DNA of 37,317 bases from Collinsella aerofaciens (GTDB lineage Bacteria > Actinomycetota > Coriobacteriia > Coriobacteriales > Coriobacteriaceae), in assembly GCF_005845035.1 (NCBI RefSeq), contig NZ_SPFO01000020.1, forward strand, positions 1-37,317, in the 5' to 3' direction. This document shows positions 7,586 through 14,459 of the stretch, piece after piece. A model generated the notes under the pieces. It searched no databases. It worked only from the letters and a program-made list of their open reading frames with translations, and was not told the origin of the DNA. Each line of letters starts with the position of its first letter. Position 1 is the stretch's first letter. The position numbers and the translations under genes were made by a program.

Positions 7586-8233
7586 CTAGGGACGCAGGCG
7601 GCGTTCGAGCCGATTGCCCAGGGCCGTGAGTGCCATAACAATGACGTAGTAGACCACGGCCACCACTAAAAACGGTTCAAAGGCTCGATAGGTGAGCGCC
7701 TGCACGCTCTGGGCGGCGCGCATCATATCCATCAGGCCGATGGTTGCCACCAGCGAGGAGCTCTTGAGGACCGTGATCACTTCGTTGACCAGAGCAGGGG
7801 CAATCGAGCGCATCGCCTGCGGAACGATGATCTTGCGCATCATGGGAACATAGCGAAGCCCGATGGCCCGAGCGGCATCGTACTGCCCCCGGTCAACGCC
7901 CTCGATACCACCGCGCACCGTCTCGGACACCGTCGCTGAGCCGTTGAGCCCCAGCGTAATGGCACCGGCGGCAAACATCGAAATTTTGAAGCCCGTGGGC
8001 TGCGGCGTCGCAAAGTACGCCAAAAAAAGCAACACGATGAGCGGCACGCCGCGAAAGATGGAGGTGTAGAAGTTGAGCACCGCACGCAATGGGCGACAGG
8101 GCAAAACCTTGAGCACGGCAATGAGAAAGCCCAGGACGAGTGCTATGGCCAGCGCGGCGGCCGTCACCTGACAGGTCACGACCAGGCCGCTCATAAACAT
8201 CGGTATATATGGTTCTAGCAGTTCAAACTTCAT
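7586..8233 (-). CDS. Amino-acid ABC transporter permease (HisM/GlnP type)
   Basis: A 215-residue inner-membrane permease of the polar amino-acid uptake family, with about five membrane segments. The EAA loop that docks the ATPase is seen in YDAARAIGLRYVPMMRKII and VPQAMRSIAPALVNE, and FRGVPLIVLLFLAYF is the usual second-helix motif. ATG at 8233 is preferred because AAGGG lies seven bases upstream; ATG at 8239 is the alternative. It follows the binding-protein gene by 33 bases and the two must be cotranscribed. No ATPase gene follows: the next gene is glmS. It may borrow the ATPase encoded at 24080-24844 or one elsewhere. The substrate is unknown. Confidence 0.9.
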   Translation of the reverse strand: MKFELLEPYIPMFMSGLVVTCQVTAAALAIALVLGFLIAVLKVLPCRPLRAVLNFYTSIFRGVPLIVLLFLAYFATPQPTGFKISMFAAGAITLGLNGSATVSETVRGGIEGVDRGQYDAARAIGLRYVPMMRKIIVPQAMRSIAPALVNEVITVLKSSSLVATIGLMDMMRAAQSVQALTYRAFEPFLVVAVVYYVIVMALTALGNRLERRLRP

Positions 8234-8266
8234 CAGCATGCCCTTGGCGCGCGCCTCACCGGCTCG

Positions 8267-9148
8267 CTATTTTCCGGCAACCGTCGACGTACCGGAAGCG
8301 GAATAGTCGCCGTTCCACATGAAGTCGGCGCCCACATACTGCTTGATGCAGTCATCGATGGTGCCGTCCTCGAGCATCTCGCCGATGCATTCGTCAAGCG
8401 CCGCGACAAATCCGGCACCCTTCTTGGCCATCAGGCGGTACACGCCCACGTGATCGCTCGTCTCGGAGCGATCGAGCAGGCCCAGCACCAGGCCCTCATT
8501 CGCATCGCGCATGGACTGGCCCTCGGCGCCGTCACACAGGTAGGCATCGATGCGCCCGGCGAGCACCTCTTGCAGGCACTGGTCGCCACCGTCGTACGTG
8601 TGAATATCAGCATCGGGCATGACCTTGGCGATGAACTTGTTCTGCACGGTACCGGTGGTGCAGGCGATAGACTTGCCGGCGAGGTCCTCAACGCGCTTGA
8701 CGGGATCGCCGCCGAGCGTGAGAACGCCCACAAGCGGCTGATAGTAGCCGCGCGTGAAGTCATAGGTCTGCTCGCGCTCTTCGTTGGAGCTCATCGCCAT
8801 GGTAAAGGCCTTGTCATCGCTCTGCACCGATGCAAGCGTGGCGGCAAAGTCCTGCGGCTCAAAGTCGTAAGAAAAGCCCAGGCGCGAGGCCATCTCGTCG
8901 GCAATGGCGATATCCAGGCCGACAACCTTCTGCTTGCCGTCCGACTGCGTCTCCAGATAGCGATAGGGCGCAAAGGCATCGTCGCCCACAAAGGTGAGCT
9001 TGGCGCCCTTGATATCGTCGCCCGCAACCGCAGCAGAACCAGCGGCAGAGCCCTTGTCAGCGCCACTGCCGGCGCAACCGCTCGCCGCAACCATTGCAGC
9101 ACCGGCGATCAAACCCAGGAAATCACGACGAGAAACAGCGCGAGTCAT
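8267..9148 (-). CDS. Amino-acid ABC transporter substrate-binding lipoprotein
   Basis: A 293-residue extracellular solute-binding protein, family 3. The N-terminus MTRAVSRRDFLGLIAGAAMV followed by AASGCAGSG combines a twin-arginine motif (SRRDFLG) with a lipobox whose Cys is about residue 25, so export by Tat and lipid anchoring are likely. The body has the type 3 fold signs (GDDAFAPYRYLE, VVGLDIAIADEMASRLG, LAGKSIACTTGTVQNKFI, DAYLCDGAEG). The start at 9148 fits this signal and follows AAAGGC; an ORF extension upstream covers a repeat and is not coding. On the minus strand TACAAT at 9185-9190 could be its -10. It heads a two-gene unit with the permease. Confidence 0.92.
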   Translation of the reverse strand: MTRAVSRRDFLGLIAGAAMVAASGCAGSGADKGSAAGSAAVAGDDIKGAKLTFVGDDAFAPYRYLETQSDGKQKVVGLDIAIADEMASRLGFSYDFEPQDFAATLASVQSDDKAFTMAMSSNEEREQTYDFTRGYYQPLVGVLTLGGDPVKRVEDLAGKSIACTTGTVQNKFIAKVMPDADIHTYDGGDQCLQEVLAGRIDAYLCDGAEGQSMRDANEGLVLGLLDRSETSDHVGVYRLMAKKGAGFVAALDECIGEMLEDGTIDDCIKQYVGADFMWNGDYSASGTSTVAGK

Positions 9149-9229
9149 ACCAAAGCCTTTCAATCTACGTTCAAAGCGGCTTCCATTGTAGACACTCCAC
9201 CGTTTAACGCGCAGCCCAGCCGCGCCAAA

Positions 9230-9264
9230 ACCACCACAAAGGGGGACAGGCACCTTTGTGTGGT
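9230..9264. repeat. GGGACAGGCAC-core palindromic repeat C, copy 2
   Basis: Arms ACCACCACAAAG (9230-9241) and CTTTGTGTGGT (9254-9264) pair with one bulged base around GGGGACAGGCAC. It lies beside a truncated copy of repeat B, in the gap between divergent genes. Confidence 0.75.
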
Positions 9265-9277
9265 CTGAACTCCGGTG

Positions 9278-9315
9278 TTTGCCCAGATAAAACCTGCCAA
9301 AATAAACCTGCCCCC
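9278..9315 (-). repeat. Dispersed intergenic repeat B, copy 2 (truncated, inverted)
   Basis: Read on the minus strand it carries the GGGGCAGGTTTA core, TTTTGGCAGGT and the tail TTTATCTGGGCAAA, but lacks the first arm ACCTGCCAAAA. It therefore cannot fold the outer hairpin of the full copies. It abuts the promoter of the LacI-type gene. Confidence 0.85.
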
Positions 9316-9327
9316 AATTGACAGGCT

Positions 9328-9358
9328 TTGACACCCTGAGGATGGGCGATGCTACAAT
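9328..9358 (+). promoter_or_regulatory. Promoter of the LacI-type regulator gene
   Basis: A consensus -35 TTGACA (9328-9333) and -10 TACAAT (9353-9358) are 19 bases apart, slightly long, but TGC directly before the -10 makes it an extended -10. It lies 36 bases before the start codon. Confidence 0.6.
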
Positions 9359-9369
9359 CTGACTCGTAC

Positions 9370-9383
9370 TTGAAACGCATCAA
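9370..9383 (+). promoter_or_regulatory. Candidate LacI-family operator (self-regulation)
   Basis: TTGAAACGCATCAA has a central CG and 5 of 7 matching half-site positions, the usual layout of LacI/GalR operators. It covers about +5 to +18 of the predicted transcript. AAACGCAT is also found in the operator candidate beside the second LacI gene. Confidence 0.4.
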
Positions 9384-9393
9384 AGGGGCCGCT

Positions 9394-10506
9394 ATGGCAA
9401 AGGTAAAAATCAGCGACGTCGCGCGCGAGGCAGGGGTCTCGCTGGGCACGGTTTCCAACGCGCTCAACCATCCCGAAAAGCTGCGCCCCGAGACCCTCAA
9501 ACTCATCAACGAGACCATCAATCGCCTTGGCTACCTGCCCAACCAAAGCGCTCGTCAGCTCGCAGGCGGCGCCACCAAGTCCTTTGGCCTGGTCCTCCCC
9601 CGTCTCGACCACGGCTTTTCGCTCCAAATTGCCAGCGGCGCCCACAACGAGGCCCGCAAGCACGGCTACGACCTGCTCATCGCCAACGCCGATAACGACG
9701 ACATCCTCGAGGACCACTACCTGCGCTATTTTATGGGCACGCAGATGTCCGGCGTCATGGTTCAGCCCATGGCGTCCCCCGATTGGCACCCCGCAATGAC
9801 CAAGATGCCCGTGCCGATCGTCCATCTGGACATCCACTGCTCCGAACCCGGTTACTACGTGGCCGCCGACAACGAGGCACAGGGGCGCATTATCGCCGAG
9901 CTCGCCATTACCCGCGGCGCGCGCCATATCACCGTTGTGGGCAGAGCGGCATTTATGCAGCTCACCCTGCGCGTACTTGGCATTCACAAGGCCCTCGCCC
10001 TGCATCCCGATATCAAAATTGAGGTCATTGACGCCGGAGAATGGAATACCGCTGCCGACGGTTACAGCATCGGCGCTCAGATTGCCGAGCGCTCTACCGG
10101 CGAGCGTCCCGATTTTGTCATCGGCCTTACCGATGTATTGGCCTCGGGCGTTATCTCGGCGTTGACCGACAAAGGCATCTCCGTCCCCGAACAGGTTCGC
10201 GTGGCCGGCTGCGACGGCAACCCGCTTGCATGGAGCGGGTCGGTCCCCCTCACCACGGTGGCACCCCCGGGCTACGAGATTGGCCGCAAGGGTGTCCAGC
10301 TGCTCATGGAGCAAATCGAGAACAAGGCGCCGGCAAAAACCAAGCACATCCGCATTGGTTCCGCAGCGCGAACCGTTACTGCGGTCACAGCCGCCGAGGA
10401 CATCAACCGTCAGGAACTCGTGCGGCCGTTCCTCTTGGAGCGCGCCAGTACCCAGGCGAGCAGCCAAGCCGAAGCCACCGCCATCAACCTCGGCGCGTAT
10501 CTATAG
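9394..10506 (+). CDS. LacI family transcriptional regulator
   Basis: A 370-residue repressor-type regulator. Residues 3-50 are the LacI headpiece (VKISDVAREAGVSLGTVSNA, then the hinge LGYLPNQSARQLAGGATKSFG). The rest is a periplasmic-binding-like sugar sensor (FGLVLPRLDHGFSLQIASGA, VPIVHLDIHCSEPGYYVAAD, GCDGNPLAWSGSVPLTTVAP). The effector is unknown, probably a sugar or sugar phosphate. The start at 9394 follows AAAGGGGCC. It is divergent from the ABC binding-protein gene and convergent with a HAD hydrolase gene. Neither is a typical LacI target, so its targets may be itself or distant genes. A candidate operator lies at 9370-9383. Confidence 0.93.
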   Translation: MAKVKISDVAREAGVSLGTVSNALNHPEKLRPETLKLINETINRLGYLPNQSARQLAGGATKSFGLVLPRLDHGFSLQIASGAHNEARKHGYDLLIANADNDDILEDHYLRYFMGTQMSGVMVQPMASPDWHPAMTKMPVPIVHLDIHCSEPGYYVAADNEAQGRIIAELAITRGARHITVVGRAAFMQLTLRVLGIHKALALHPDIKIEVIDAGEWNTAADGYSIGAQIAERSTGERPDFVIGLTDVLASGVISALTDKGISVPEQVRVAGCDGNPLAWSGSVPLTTVAPPGYEIGRKGVQLLMEQIENKAPAKTKHIRIGSAARTVTAVTAAEDINRQELVRPFLLERASTQASSQAEATAINLGAYL

Positions 10507-10578
10507 CACGTCGGCCAGTATGCCAAAACGCCGCTCAAGCAAAAGACGGCCAATTGCTCGTTTCAGCTCCGCAATTGC

Positions 10579-11229
10579 CTAGCGCACGGCCTTGACCGCC
10601 GCCGTCAGATTGAACAACGTATCGAGCACGGCCTCGCAGCCATCCACCACGTCCTGCGGCAGCGGCACGATATCGGGAACGGCAAAGACGTGGCAACCGG
10701 CCGTAATGCCCGAGACGCAACCGTTACGCGAATCCTCGACCACGGCACATTCCTCGGGAGCGAAGCCCGCGCGCTCGCAGGCAAGCAGGTACATCTCAGG
10801 GTTGGGCTTGCCGTGCACGACGTCCTCGCCACAGGTCGCCGTTTCAAACTTGTCAAAGAGGCCGACCATCTTAAGGTTGCGCTCCGCCGTAACGTGGCGC
10901 GACGACGTCGCAAGGCCCACGTGATAGCCCGCAGCCAGCAGCTCGTCTAGACACTCGGCGGCGCCGGCCTTAAGCTCCAGTTCGGTCTTGACTATCTCGT
11001 CGCGAATCTCCTTGTGGCGGACATAGATCGCCTCGGCGGTTTCGCGACTACCGTAATGTTCATCAAGGATGTCCATGACATCGGGCAGCGTGCGGCCGAT
11101 AAACTGATGGATCAGAGCATCATCAATCGCGATCCCCAGCTCGGCAGCGCCCGCCTTCCATGCCTTGATGCCTAAACGCTCGGTATCGACCAGCGTTCCG
11201 TCCATGTCAAAAATAACAGCCTTGATCAT
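10579..11229 (-). CDS. HAD-family phosphatase / beta-phosphoglucomutase-like protein
   Basis: A 216-residue HAD hydrolase of subfamily I with an alpha-helical cap. Motif 1 is FDMDGTLVDTE with nucleophile Asp8 and acid/base Asp10; motif 2 is the serine in LATSSRHVTAERN; motif 3 is the lysine in HGKPNPEMYLLA; motif 4 is CAVVEDSRNG. These fit sugar-phosphate phosphatases and beta-phosphoglucomutases; the substrate cannot be assigned. The start at 11229 follows GAGGGGGCC. It converges on the LacI-type gene and is divergent from larE. The upstream region has a TATATA-ACG-TATATA palindrome at 11285-11299 that could hold its promoter. Confidence 0.88.
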   Translation of the reverse strand: MIKAVIFDMDGTLVDTERLGIKAWKAGAAELGIAIDDALIHQFIGRTLPDVMDILDEHYGSRETAEAIYVRHKEIRDEIVKTELELKAGAAECLDELLAAGYHVGLATSSRHVTAERNLKMVGLFDKFETATCGEDVVHGKPNPEMYLLACERAGFAPEECAVVEDSRNGCVSGITAGCHVFAVPDIVPLPQDVVDGCEAVLDTLFNLTAAVKAVR

Positions 11230-11334
11230 ATCGGCCCCCTCACCGGATTGCATTACTGCCACTCTACCGCACTTTACAAACTTGTATATAACGTATATAG
11301 CATATTGCACTTTCGTTACATAAGCGGAAGTCTT

Positions 11335-11373
11335 ATGACAGGCAGCTCGGTAGGATTATAGTTTTCGACCGAG
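11335..11373 (+). promoter_or_regulatory. Candidate larE promoter with overlapping inverted repeat
   Basis: ATGACA (11335-11340) and TATAGT (11357-11362) are 16 bases apart. CTCGGT (11346-11351) and ACCGAG (11368-11373) form an inverted repeat across the -10, so it could be a repressor site. Confidence 0.45.
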
Positions 11374-11396
11374 TACTCAATGGTAAGGATCGTTTC

Positions 11397-12275
11397 ATGC
11401 TTTCAGACACTACTGCACCTGCAGAGGAGCTTCAGGACAAACTCGCGACGCTCGAGCAGTTGCTTTTGGCATACGGACGCGTCGCCATCGGCTTTTCCGG
11501 TGGCGTCGACAGCAGCTTTTTGGCCGCGGTCTGCGCCCGTATCATGCCCGCTAGCACGCTTCTCGTTCACCTCACCACGCCGCTCATCGGCACGCCCGAG
11601 CAGGCTTCATTTGAGCGATCCGTTGACGTACAAGCCAGTGAGGAGCCGCATTTTAAGCTCCCCGTACTCAATCTTTCGGTCGATCAGCTGCAGCTCCCCC
11701 AAGTAGCTTGCAACGACGCCAATCGCTGCTACCACTGCAAGCACGCCGGCTTTATCGCCATCGTGAACCACGCCAAGTCACTCGGCTTTCCCACCGTCAT
11801 CGATGGCAGCAATGCAAGCGATCGCGGTGACTACCGCCCTGGCATGCGCGCGGCAGAAGAGCTCGGTGTACGCTCCCCTCTTATGGAGGTCGGCTTTACC
11901 AAGGACGAAGAGCGCAAGCTGCTGCGTTCATGGGGCTATCCCGTCTGGAGCCTGCCGGCGGGAGCCTGTCTTGCCACGCGCGTCCCCACGGGTGAGAAGC
12001 TGACGCGCGAGAAGGTCGATTTAATCCGCGCCTGCGAGGATTACCTGCACGATCTTGACCTGGCGCAGGTTCGCGCGCGCTTGGTCGGCGGCTGCATGCA
12101 TATCGAAGCCGCTCCCGCAGATGTCACCAAAATTGCCGCTCTCGGCGGTAGCGCCGTCGACGACGGGGGCAAGGCCCCGCTGCCCGCTGCGATTGAGTCT
12201 GCGTTGCGCGAGCTGGGCTGCGGCCATATCTCCCCCGAGGTCACCCCCTACATCCACGGCAACATGAACCTTTAG
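11397..12275 (+). CDS. larE: ATP-dependent sacrificial sulfur transferase LarE
   Basis: A 292-residue PP-loop enzyme. LarE adenylates and thiolates pyridinium carboxylate intermediates to build the nickel-pincer cofactor of lactate racemase and related enzymes. The PP-loop is SGGVDSS at residues 34-40. The family motif NANRCYHCK gives Cys111 and Cys114, and PAGACLATR gives Cys191, at the place of the sulfur-donor cysteine of the Lactobacillus enzyme. Three cysteines in this pattern are what is expected of forms that use an iron-sulfur cluster instead of consuming their own cysteine (inference). The start at 11397 follows GTAAGGATCGTTTC. There is no larA, larB or larC nearby. The transcript ends in hairpins at 12276 and 12353. 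Confidence 0.9.
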   Translation: MLSDTTAPAEELQDKLATLEQLLLAYGRVAIGFSGGVDSSFLAAVCARIMPASTLLVHLTTPLIGTPEQASFERSVDVQASEEPHFKLPVLNLSVDQLQLPQVACNDANRCYHCKHAGFIAIVNHAKSLGFPTVIDGSNASDRGDYRPGMRAAEELGVRSPLMEVGFTKDEERKLLRSWGYPVWSLPAGACLATRVPTGEKLTREKVDLIRACEDYLHDLDLAQVRARLVGGCMHIEAAPADVTKIAALGGSAVDDGGKAPLPAAIESALRELGCGHISPEVTPYIHGNMNL

Positions 12276-12302
12276 GTTACGCCGTTTTACAAACGGCGTA
12301 AC
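12276..12302 (+). other. Perfect hairpin directly abutting the larE stop codon
   Basis: GTTACGCCGTTT (12276-12287), loop TAC, and AAACGGCGTAAC (12291-12302) begin at the first base after the TAG stop. There is no U-tail, so this is not a normal terminator; it may protect the 3' end or slow terminating ribosomes. Confidence 0.7.
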
Positions 12303-12352
12303 TGCTCGGCGCTGCGCATGCTCCGGGCACGGCAATCTGACGTTCAACTTCA

Positions 12353-12387
12353 CGGGCGCGACCAAAAGGTCAGCGCCCGCTTGTTTC
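12353..12387 (+). terminator. larE terminator
   Basis: CGGGCGCGACC and GGTCAGCGCCCG form a strong stem with one bulged base and an AAAA loop (12353-12379), followed by CTTGTTTC. Confidence 0.6.
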
Positions 12388-12451
12388 ACGTCACCTTACC
12401 GCACCCGGGGTCTGCTCGCTCGCATATGCTCAACCTGCACTGCGTTAACTG

Positions 12452-12500
12452 ACCTGCCAAAAAGGGGCAGGTTTGTTTTAGCAGGTTTTATCTGGGGAAA
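12452..12500 (+). repeat. Dispersed intergenic repeat B, copy 3
   Basis: ACCTGCCAAAA at 12452-12462, core AGGGGCAGGTTTG, second arm TTTTAGCAGGT (one mismatch to the other copies) and tail TTTATCTGGGGAAA. It lies between the larE terminator and the winged-helix relic. Confidence 0.88.
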
Positions 12501-12511
12501 TATCACGAGGC

Positions 12512-12561
12512 AGTCGCCCCTCTAGCACCCATCTACTTCGAGAGACACAAGAGGGGCGACT
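12512..12561 (-). terminator. Terminator-like stem beyond the winged-helix relic
   Basis: AGTCGCCCCTCT (12512-12523) and AGAGGGGCGACT (12550-12561) are perfect 12-bp arms with a 26-base loop. The stem begins ten bases after the stop codon of the relic at 12571. It probably ended transcription of the once intact gene. Confidence 0.5.
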
Positions 12562-12570
12562 CGGCTGCAT

Positions 12571-12702
12571 CTACTTCTTCCGATAGCGGCGGTTGCGGCT
12601 CGTCGATGAGCCCATTACTTCAATGAGCCCTTTATCCGCCATTTTTGGCAGATGGTAGCTGACGGACGAATTTTGGCATTCCGTCTCTCTAAAACAATAG
12701 AT
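12571..12702 (-). pseudogene. Relic of a winged-helix DNA-binding protein (C-terminal 43 codons)
   Basis: A minus-strand open frame ends in TAG at 12571-12573 and encodes SSVSYHLPKMADKGLIE, then MGSSTSRNRRYRKK. The first part matches the recognition helix and wing of MarR/ArsR-like winged helices (SSVSYHLxKLxxxGLI) and the basic end is typical of a C-terminal DNA-binding domain. The frame is closed by TAA at 12703-12705 and has no start codon or ribosome site, so only the 3' end of a gene survives. Such domains close AlbA/Schlafen-type or Fic-type regulators, which the rest of this gene might have been; that is a guess. The TTAGAGAGA box array begins inside the upstream edge of the relic. Confidence 0.6.
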
Positions 12703-12853
12703 TTATCTCTCTAACTTTAGAGAGATAAATGCCTTGTTTTAGAGAGACATTTAGAGAGATGTATCGAATTCGCTGCTAGATTGCCTAATGCTATCTCTCT
12801 AACCAACCTTCCCTTTAGAGAGACATTTAGAGAGACGAGTGCGACCTCTCTAA
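12684..12853. repeat. Array of nine TTAGAGAGA boxes in both orientations
   Basis: Plus-strand boxes start at 12717, 12739, 12751, 12815 and 12827. Minus-strand boxes (TCTCTCTAA) lie at 12684-12692, 12706-12714 and 12794-12802, and a ninth with one mismatch at 12845-12853. Spacings of 22, 22, 12, 21 and 12 bases are close to whole helix turns. The 22-base unit of two tandem boxes is repeated exactly at 12738 and 12814. The first four boxes form a 64-bp imperfect palindrome. It looks like a multi-site operator beside the winged-helix relic. Confidence 0.85.
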
Positions 12854-12925
12854 TCATGGGCTCCACTCTTTAAGGTGCACACTTCCTAACCGTGCCCTAA
12901 GTTGCGGTGAAATAGTCCCCGATTA

Positions 12926-12974
12926 ACCTGCCAAAAAGGGACAGGTTTATTTTGGCAGGTTTTATCTGGGGAAA
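12926..12974 (+). repeat. Dispersed intergenic repeat B, copy 4
   Basis: The copy has the same arms and core as copy 1: ACCTGCCAAAA at 12926-12936, AGGGACAGGTTTA, TTTTGGCAGGT at 12950-12960, and tail TTTATCTGGGGAAA. It is followed within eight bases by the terminator stem of the PTS operon. Confidence 0.9.
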
Positions 12975-12981
12975 CGCAAAC

Positions 12982-13021
12982 AGGGCCGCGACACCCCTAT
13001 GGCGTCGCGGCCCTTTTCCTT
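12982..13021. terminator. Terminator stem at the end of the PTS operon
   Basis: AGGGCCGCGAC (12982-12992) and GTCGCGGCCCT (13004-13014) form a perfect 11-bp stem. The plus strand has TTTCCTT after it; the minus strand, where the operon runs, has GTTTGCGTTT. Confidence 0.6.
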
Positions 13022-13056
13022 AGAGAAGGATCGATTGATTGAACGGGATGACCGTT

Positions 13057-13509
13057 CTAGTCTTCGAGTCCGCTATTGATGAGCTCCGCAATTTCACCGG
13101 GATCGGTGCTCGCGCGCACCTTGTCACGGAAGCCGGCGTCCATCAGCATCACGGCAGCCTTGGAGAGCAAACGCAGGTGCGTGGTTCCAGCCTCACCGGC
13201 GGGCACGTACAGCGCGAGCGCAACATCGACGGGCACCCCATCGAAGCTCGGCCATTCAACGGGTTCGGTCAGTTTAAGCACGGCAACGCCCGGCGTGTGG
13301 ATCGCGTCGCTTTTGGCATGCGGAACGGCAAAACCGGCGACAAGGCCGGTTTCGGCCTCGTTCTCGCGAGCAATGAAGGCGGCCTCTACGGCAGATGCGT
13401 CATCGGCAAAGCCGAGCTCGATGGCCTGCTCGGACAAATAATGCAGGGCGTCCTCGCGCGAGGCGGCGGTATACCCGATTGTCACTTGGTTGGCAGATAC
13501 AAATCCCAT
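13057..13509 (-). CDS. PTS sugar transporter subunit IIA (fructose/mannitol type)
   Basis: A 150-residue cytoplasmic phosphocarrier that passes phosphate from HPr to the IIB domain. The active histidine is His64 in GFAVPHAKSDAI, the family pattern for IIA-Fru (PTS_EIIA_2). Length and the LLSKAAVMLMD helix also fit. The start at 13509 follows AAGGAAACC. It is the last gene of the operon, 11 bases after the transketolase C-subunit gene, and is the partner of the IIBC protein at 17580-19052, from which it is separated by four metabolic genes. The terminator at 12982 follows. Confidence 0.93.
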   Translation of the reverse strand: MGFVSANQVTIGYTAASREDALHYLSEQAIELGFADDASAVEAAFIARENEAETGLVAGFAVPHAKSDAIHTPGVAVLKLTEPVEWPSFDGVPVDVALALYVPAGEAGTTHLRLLSKAAVMLMDAGFRDKVRASTDPGEIAELINSGLED

Positions 13510-13520
13510 GGAAACCTTCC

Positions 13521-14459
13521 TTACAACACGGACCTGACCGCAGCTTCGATGCCGTCGGCGTCCAAACCGTACTTGTGCAGCAAATCGACCGCAGGGCCGG
13601 ACTCGCCATACACATCGCGCACGCCGACGCGACGCATCGGCACCGGATGCTGCTCCGCGAGCACCGAGGCCACGGCCTCGCCAAGACCACCGATAATCGA
13701 ATGCTCCTCGGCAGTGACCACACGACCAGTCTTCTTGGCGCTGGCAACCACCAGGCGCTCATCAAGCGGCTTGATCGTGTGCATATTGATGACCTCGGCA
13801 TCGATACCATCGGCAGCGAGCGCCTCGGCAGCCTCAAGCGCCTCAGCGACCATAAGGCCACAAGCGATGATGGTCACATCGGACCCCTCGCGCACGACCA
13901 CGCCGCGACCAATCTTGAACTCATAGTCCTCGCAGTCGTTGATGACCGGTGTTGCCAGGCGTCCGAAACGCATGTAGACCGGCCCCTCAAACTCATAGGC
14001 GGCGCGCACGCATGCGCGAGCCTCGATGTCATCGGCGGGAACAATCACCGTCATACCCGGGATCGTGCGCATGAGCGCGATGTCCTCGCAGCACTGATGC
14101 GTGGCGCCGTCTTCACCGACCGAGATACCCGCATGTGTGGCACCGATTTTGACGTTGAGGTGCGGATAGCCGATGGAATTACGCACTTGCTCGTACGCGC
14201 GGCCGGCGGCGAACATGGCAAAGGTGCTCGCAAAGGCGACGTGGCCCGTGGTCGCAATGCCGGCGGCGAGCCCCATCAAGTTACTCTCGGCAATGCCGGC
14301 GTCGTAGAAGCGCTCAGGGTGCGCAGCCTTAAACTTACCCGTCTGCGTAGCGGCAGCCAGGTCGGCATCGAGCACTACAAAGTCATCGTGCTCATTGCCC
14401 AGCTCGACGAGCGCCTCGCCGTAGCTTACGCGCGTGGCGACTTTTTTGACCTCTGCCAT
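13521..14459 (-). CDS. Transketolase, C-terminal subunit (split form)
   Basis: A 312-residue protein with the pyrimidine-binding and C-terminal domains of transketolase. The catalytic glutamate region is GISVGEDGATHQCCEDIALM; IAESNLMGLAAGIA and HTIKPLD are also typical. With the 276-residue N-subunit it makes a heterotetrameric transketolase that moves two-carbon units between sugar phosphates. Its ATG overlaps the TAA of the N-subunit gene by one base (TAATG), which suggests translational coupling and equal amounts. Split transketolases occur in archaea, Firmicutes and actinobacteria and often sit in catabolic operons, as here. Confusion with 1-deoxyxylulose-5-phosphate synthase is unlikely because that enzyme is a single chain. 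Confidence 0.93.
   Translation of the reverse strand: MAEVKKVATRVSYGEALVELGNEHDDFVVLDADLAAATQTGKFKAAHPERFYDAGIAESNLMGLAAGIATTGHVAFASTFAMFAAGRAYEQVRNSIGYPHLNVKIGATHAGISVGEDGATHQCCEDIALMRTIPGMTVIVPADDIEARACVRAAYEFEGPVYMRFGRLATPVINDCEDYEFKIGRGVVVREGSDVTIIACGLMVAEALEAAEALAADGIDAEVINMHTIKPLDERLVVASAKKTGRVVTAEEHSIIGGLGEAVASVLAEQHPVPMRRVGVRDVYGESGPAVDLLHKYGLDADGIEAAVRSVL

Noticed and set aside
5846..7669. Long plus-strand open frame opposite glmS
   Set aside because: It is the antisense shadow of glmS with no recognisable domain or start signal.
12684..12853. CRISPR-like array
   Set aside because: The repeated unit is only nine bases, occurs in both orientations and has no uniform spacers.
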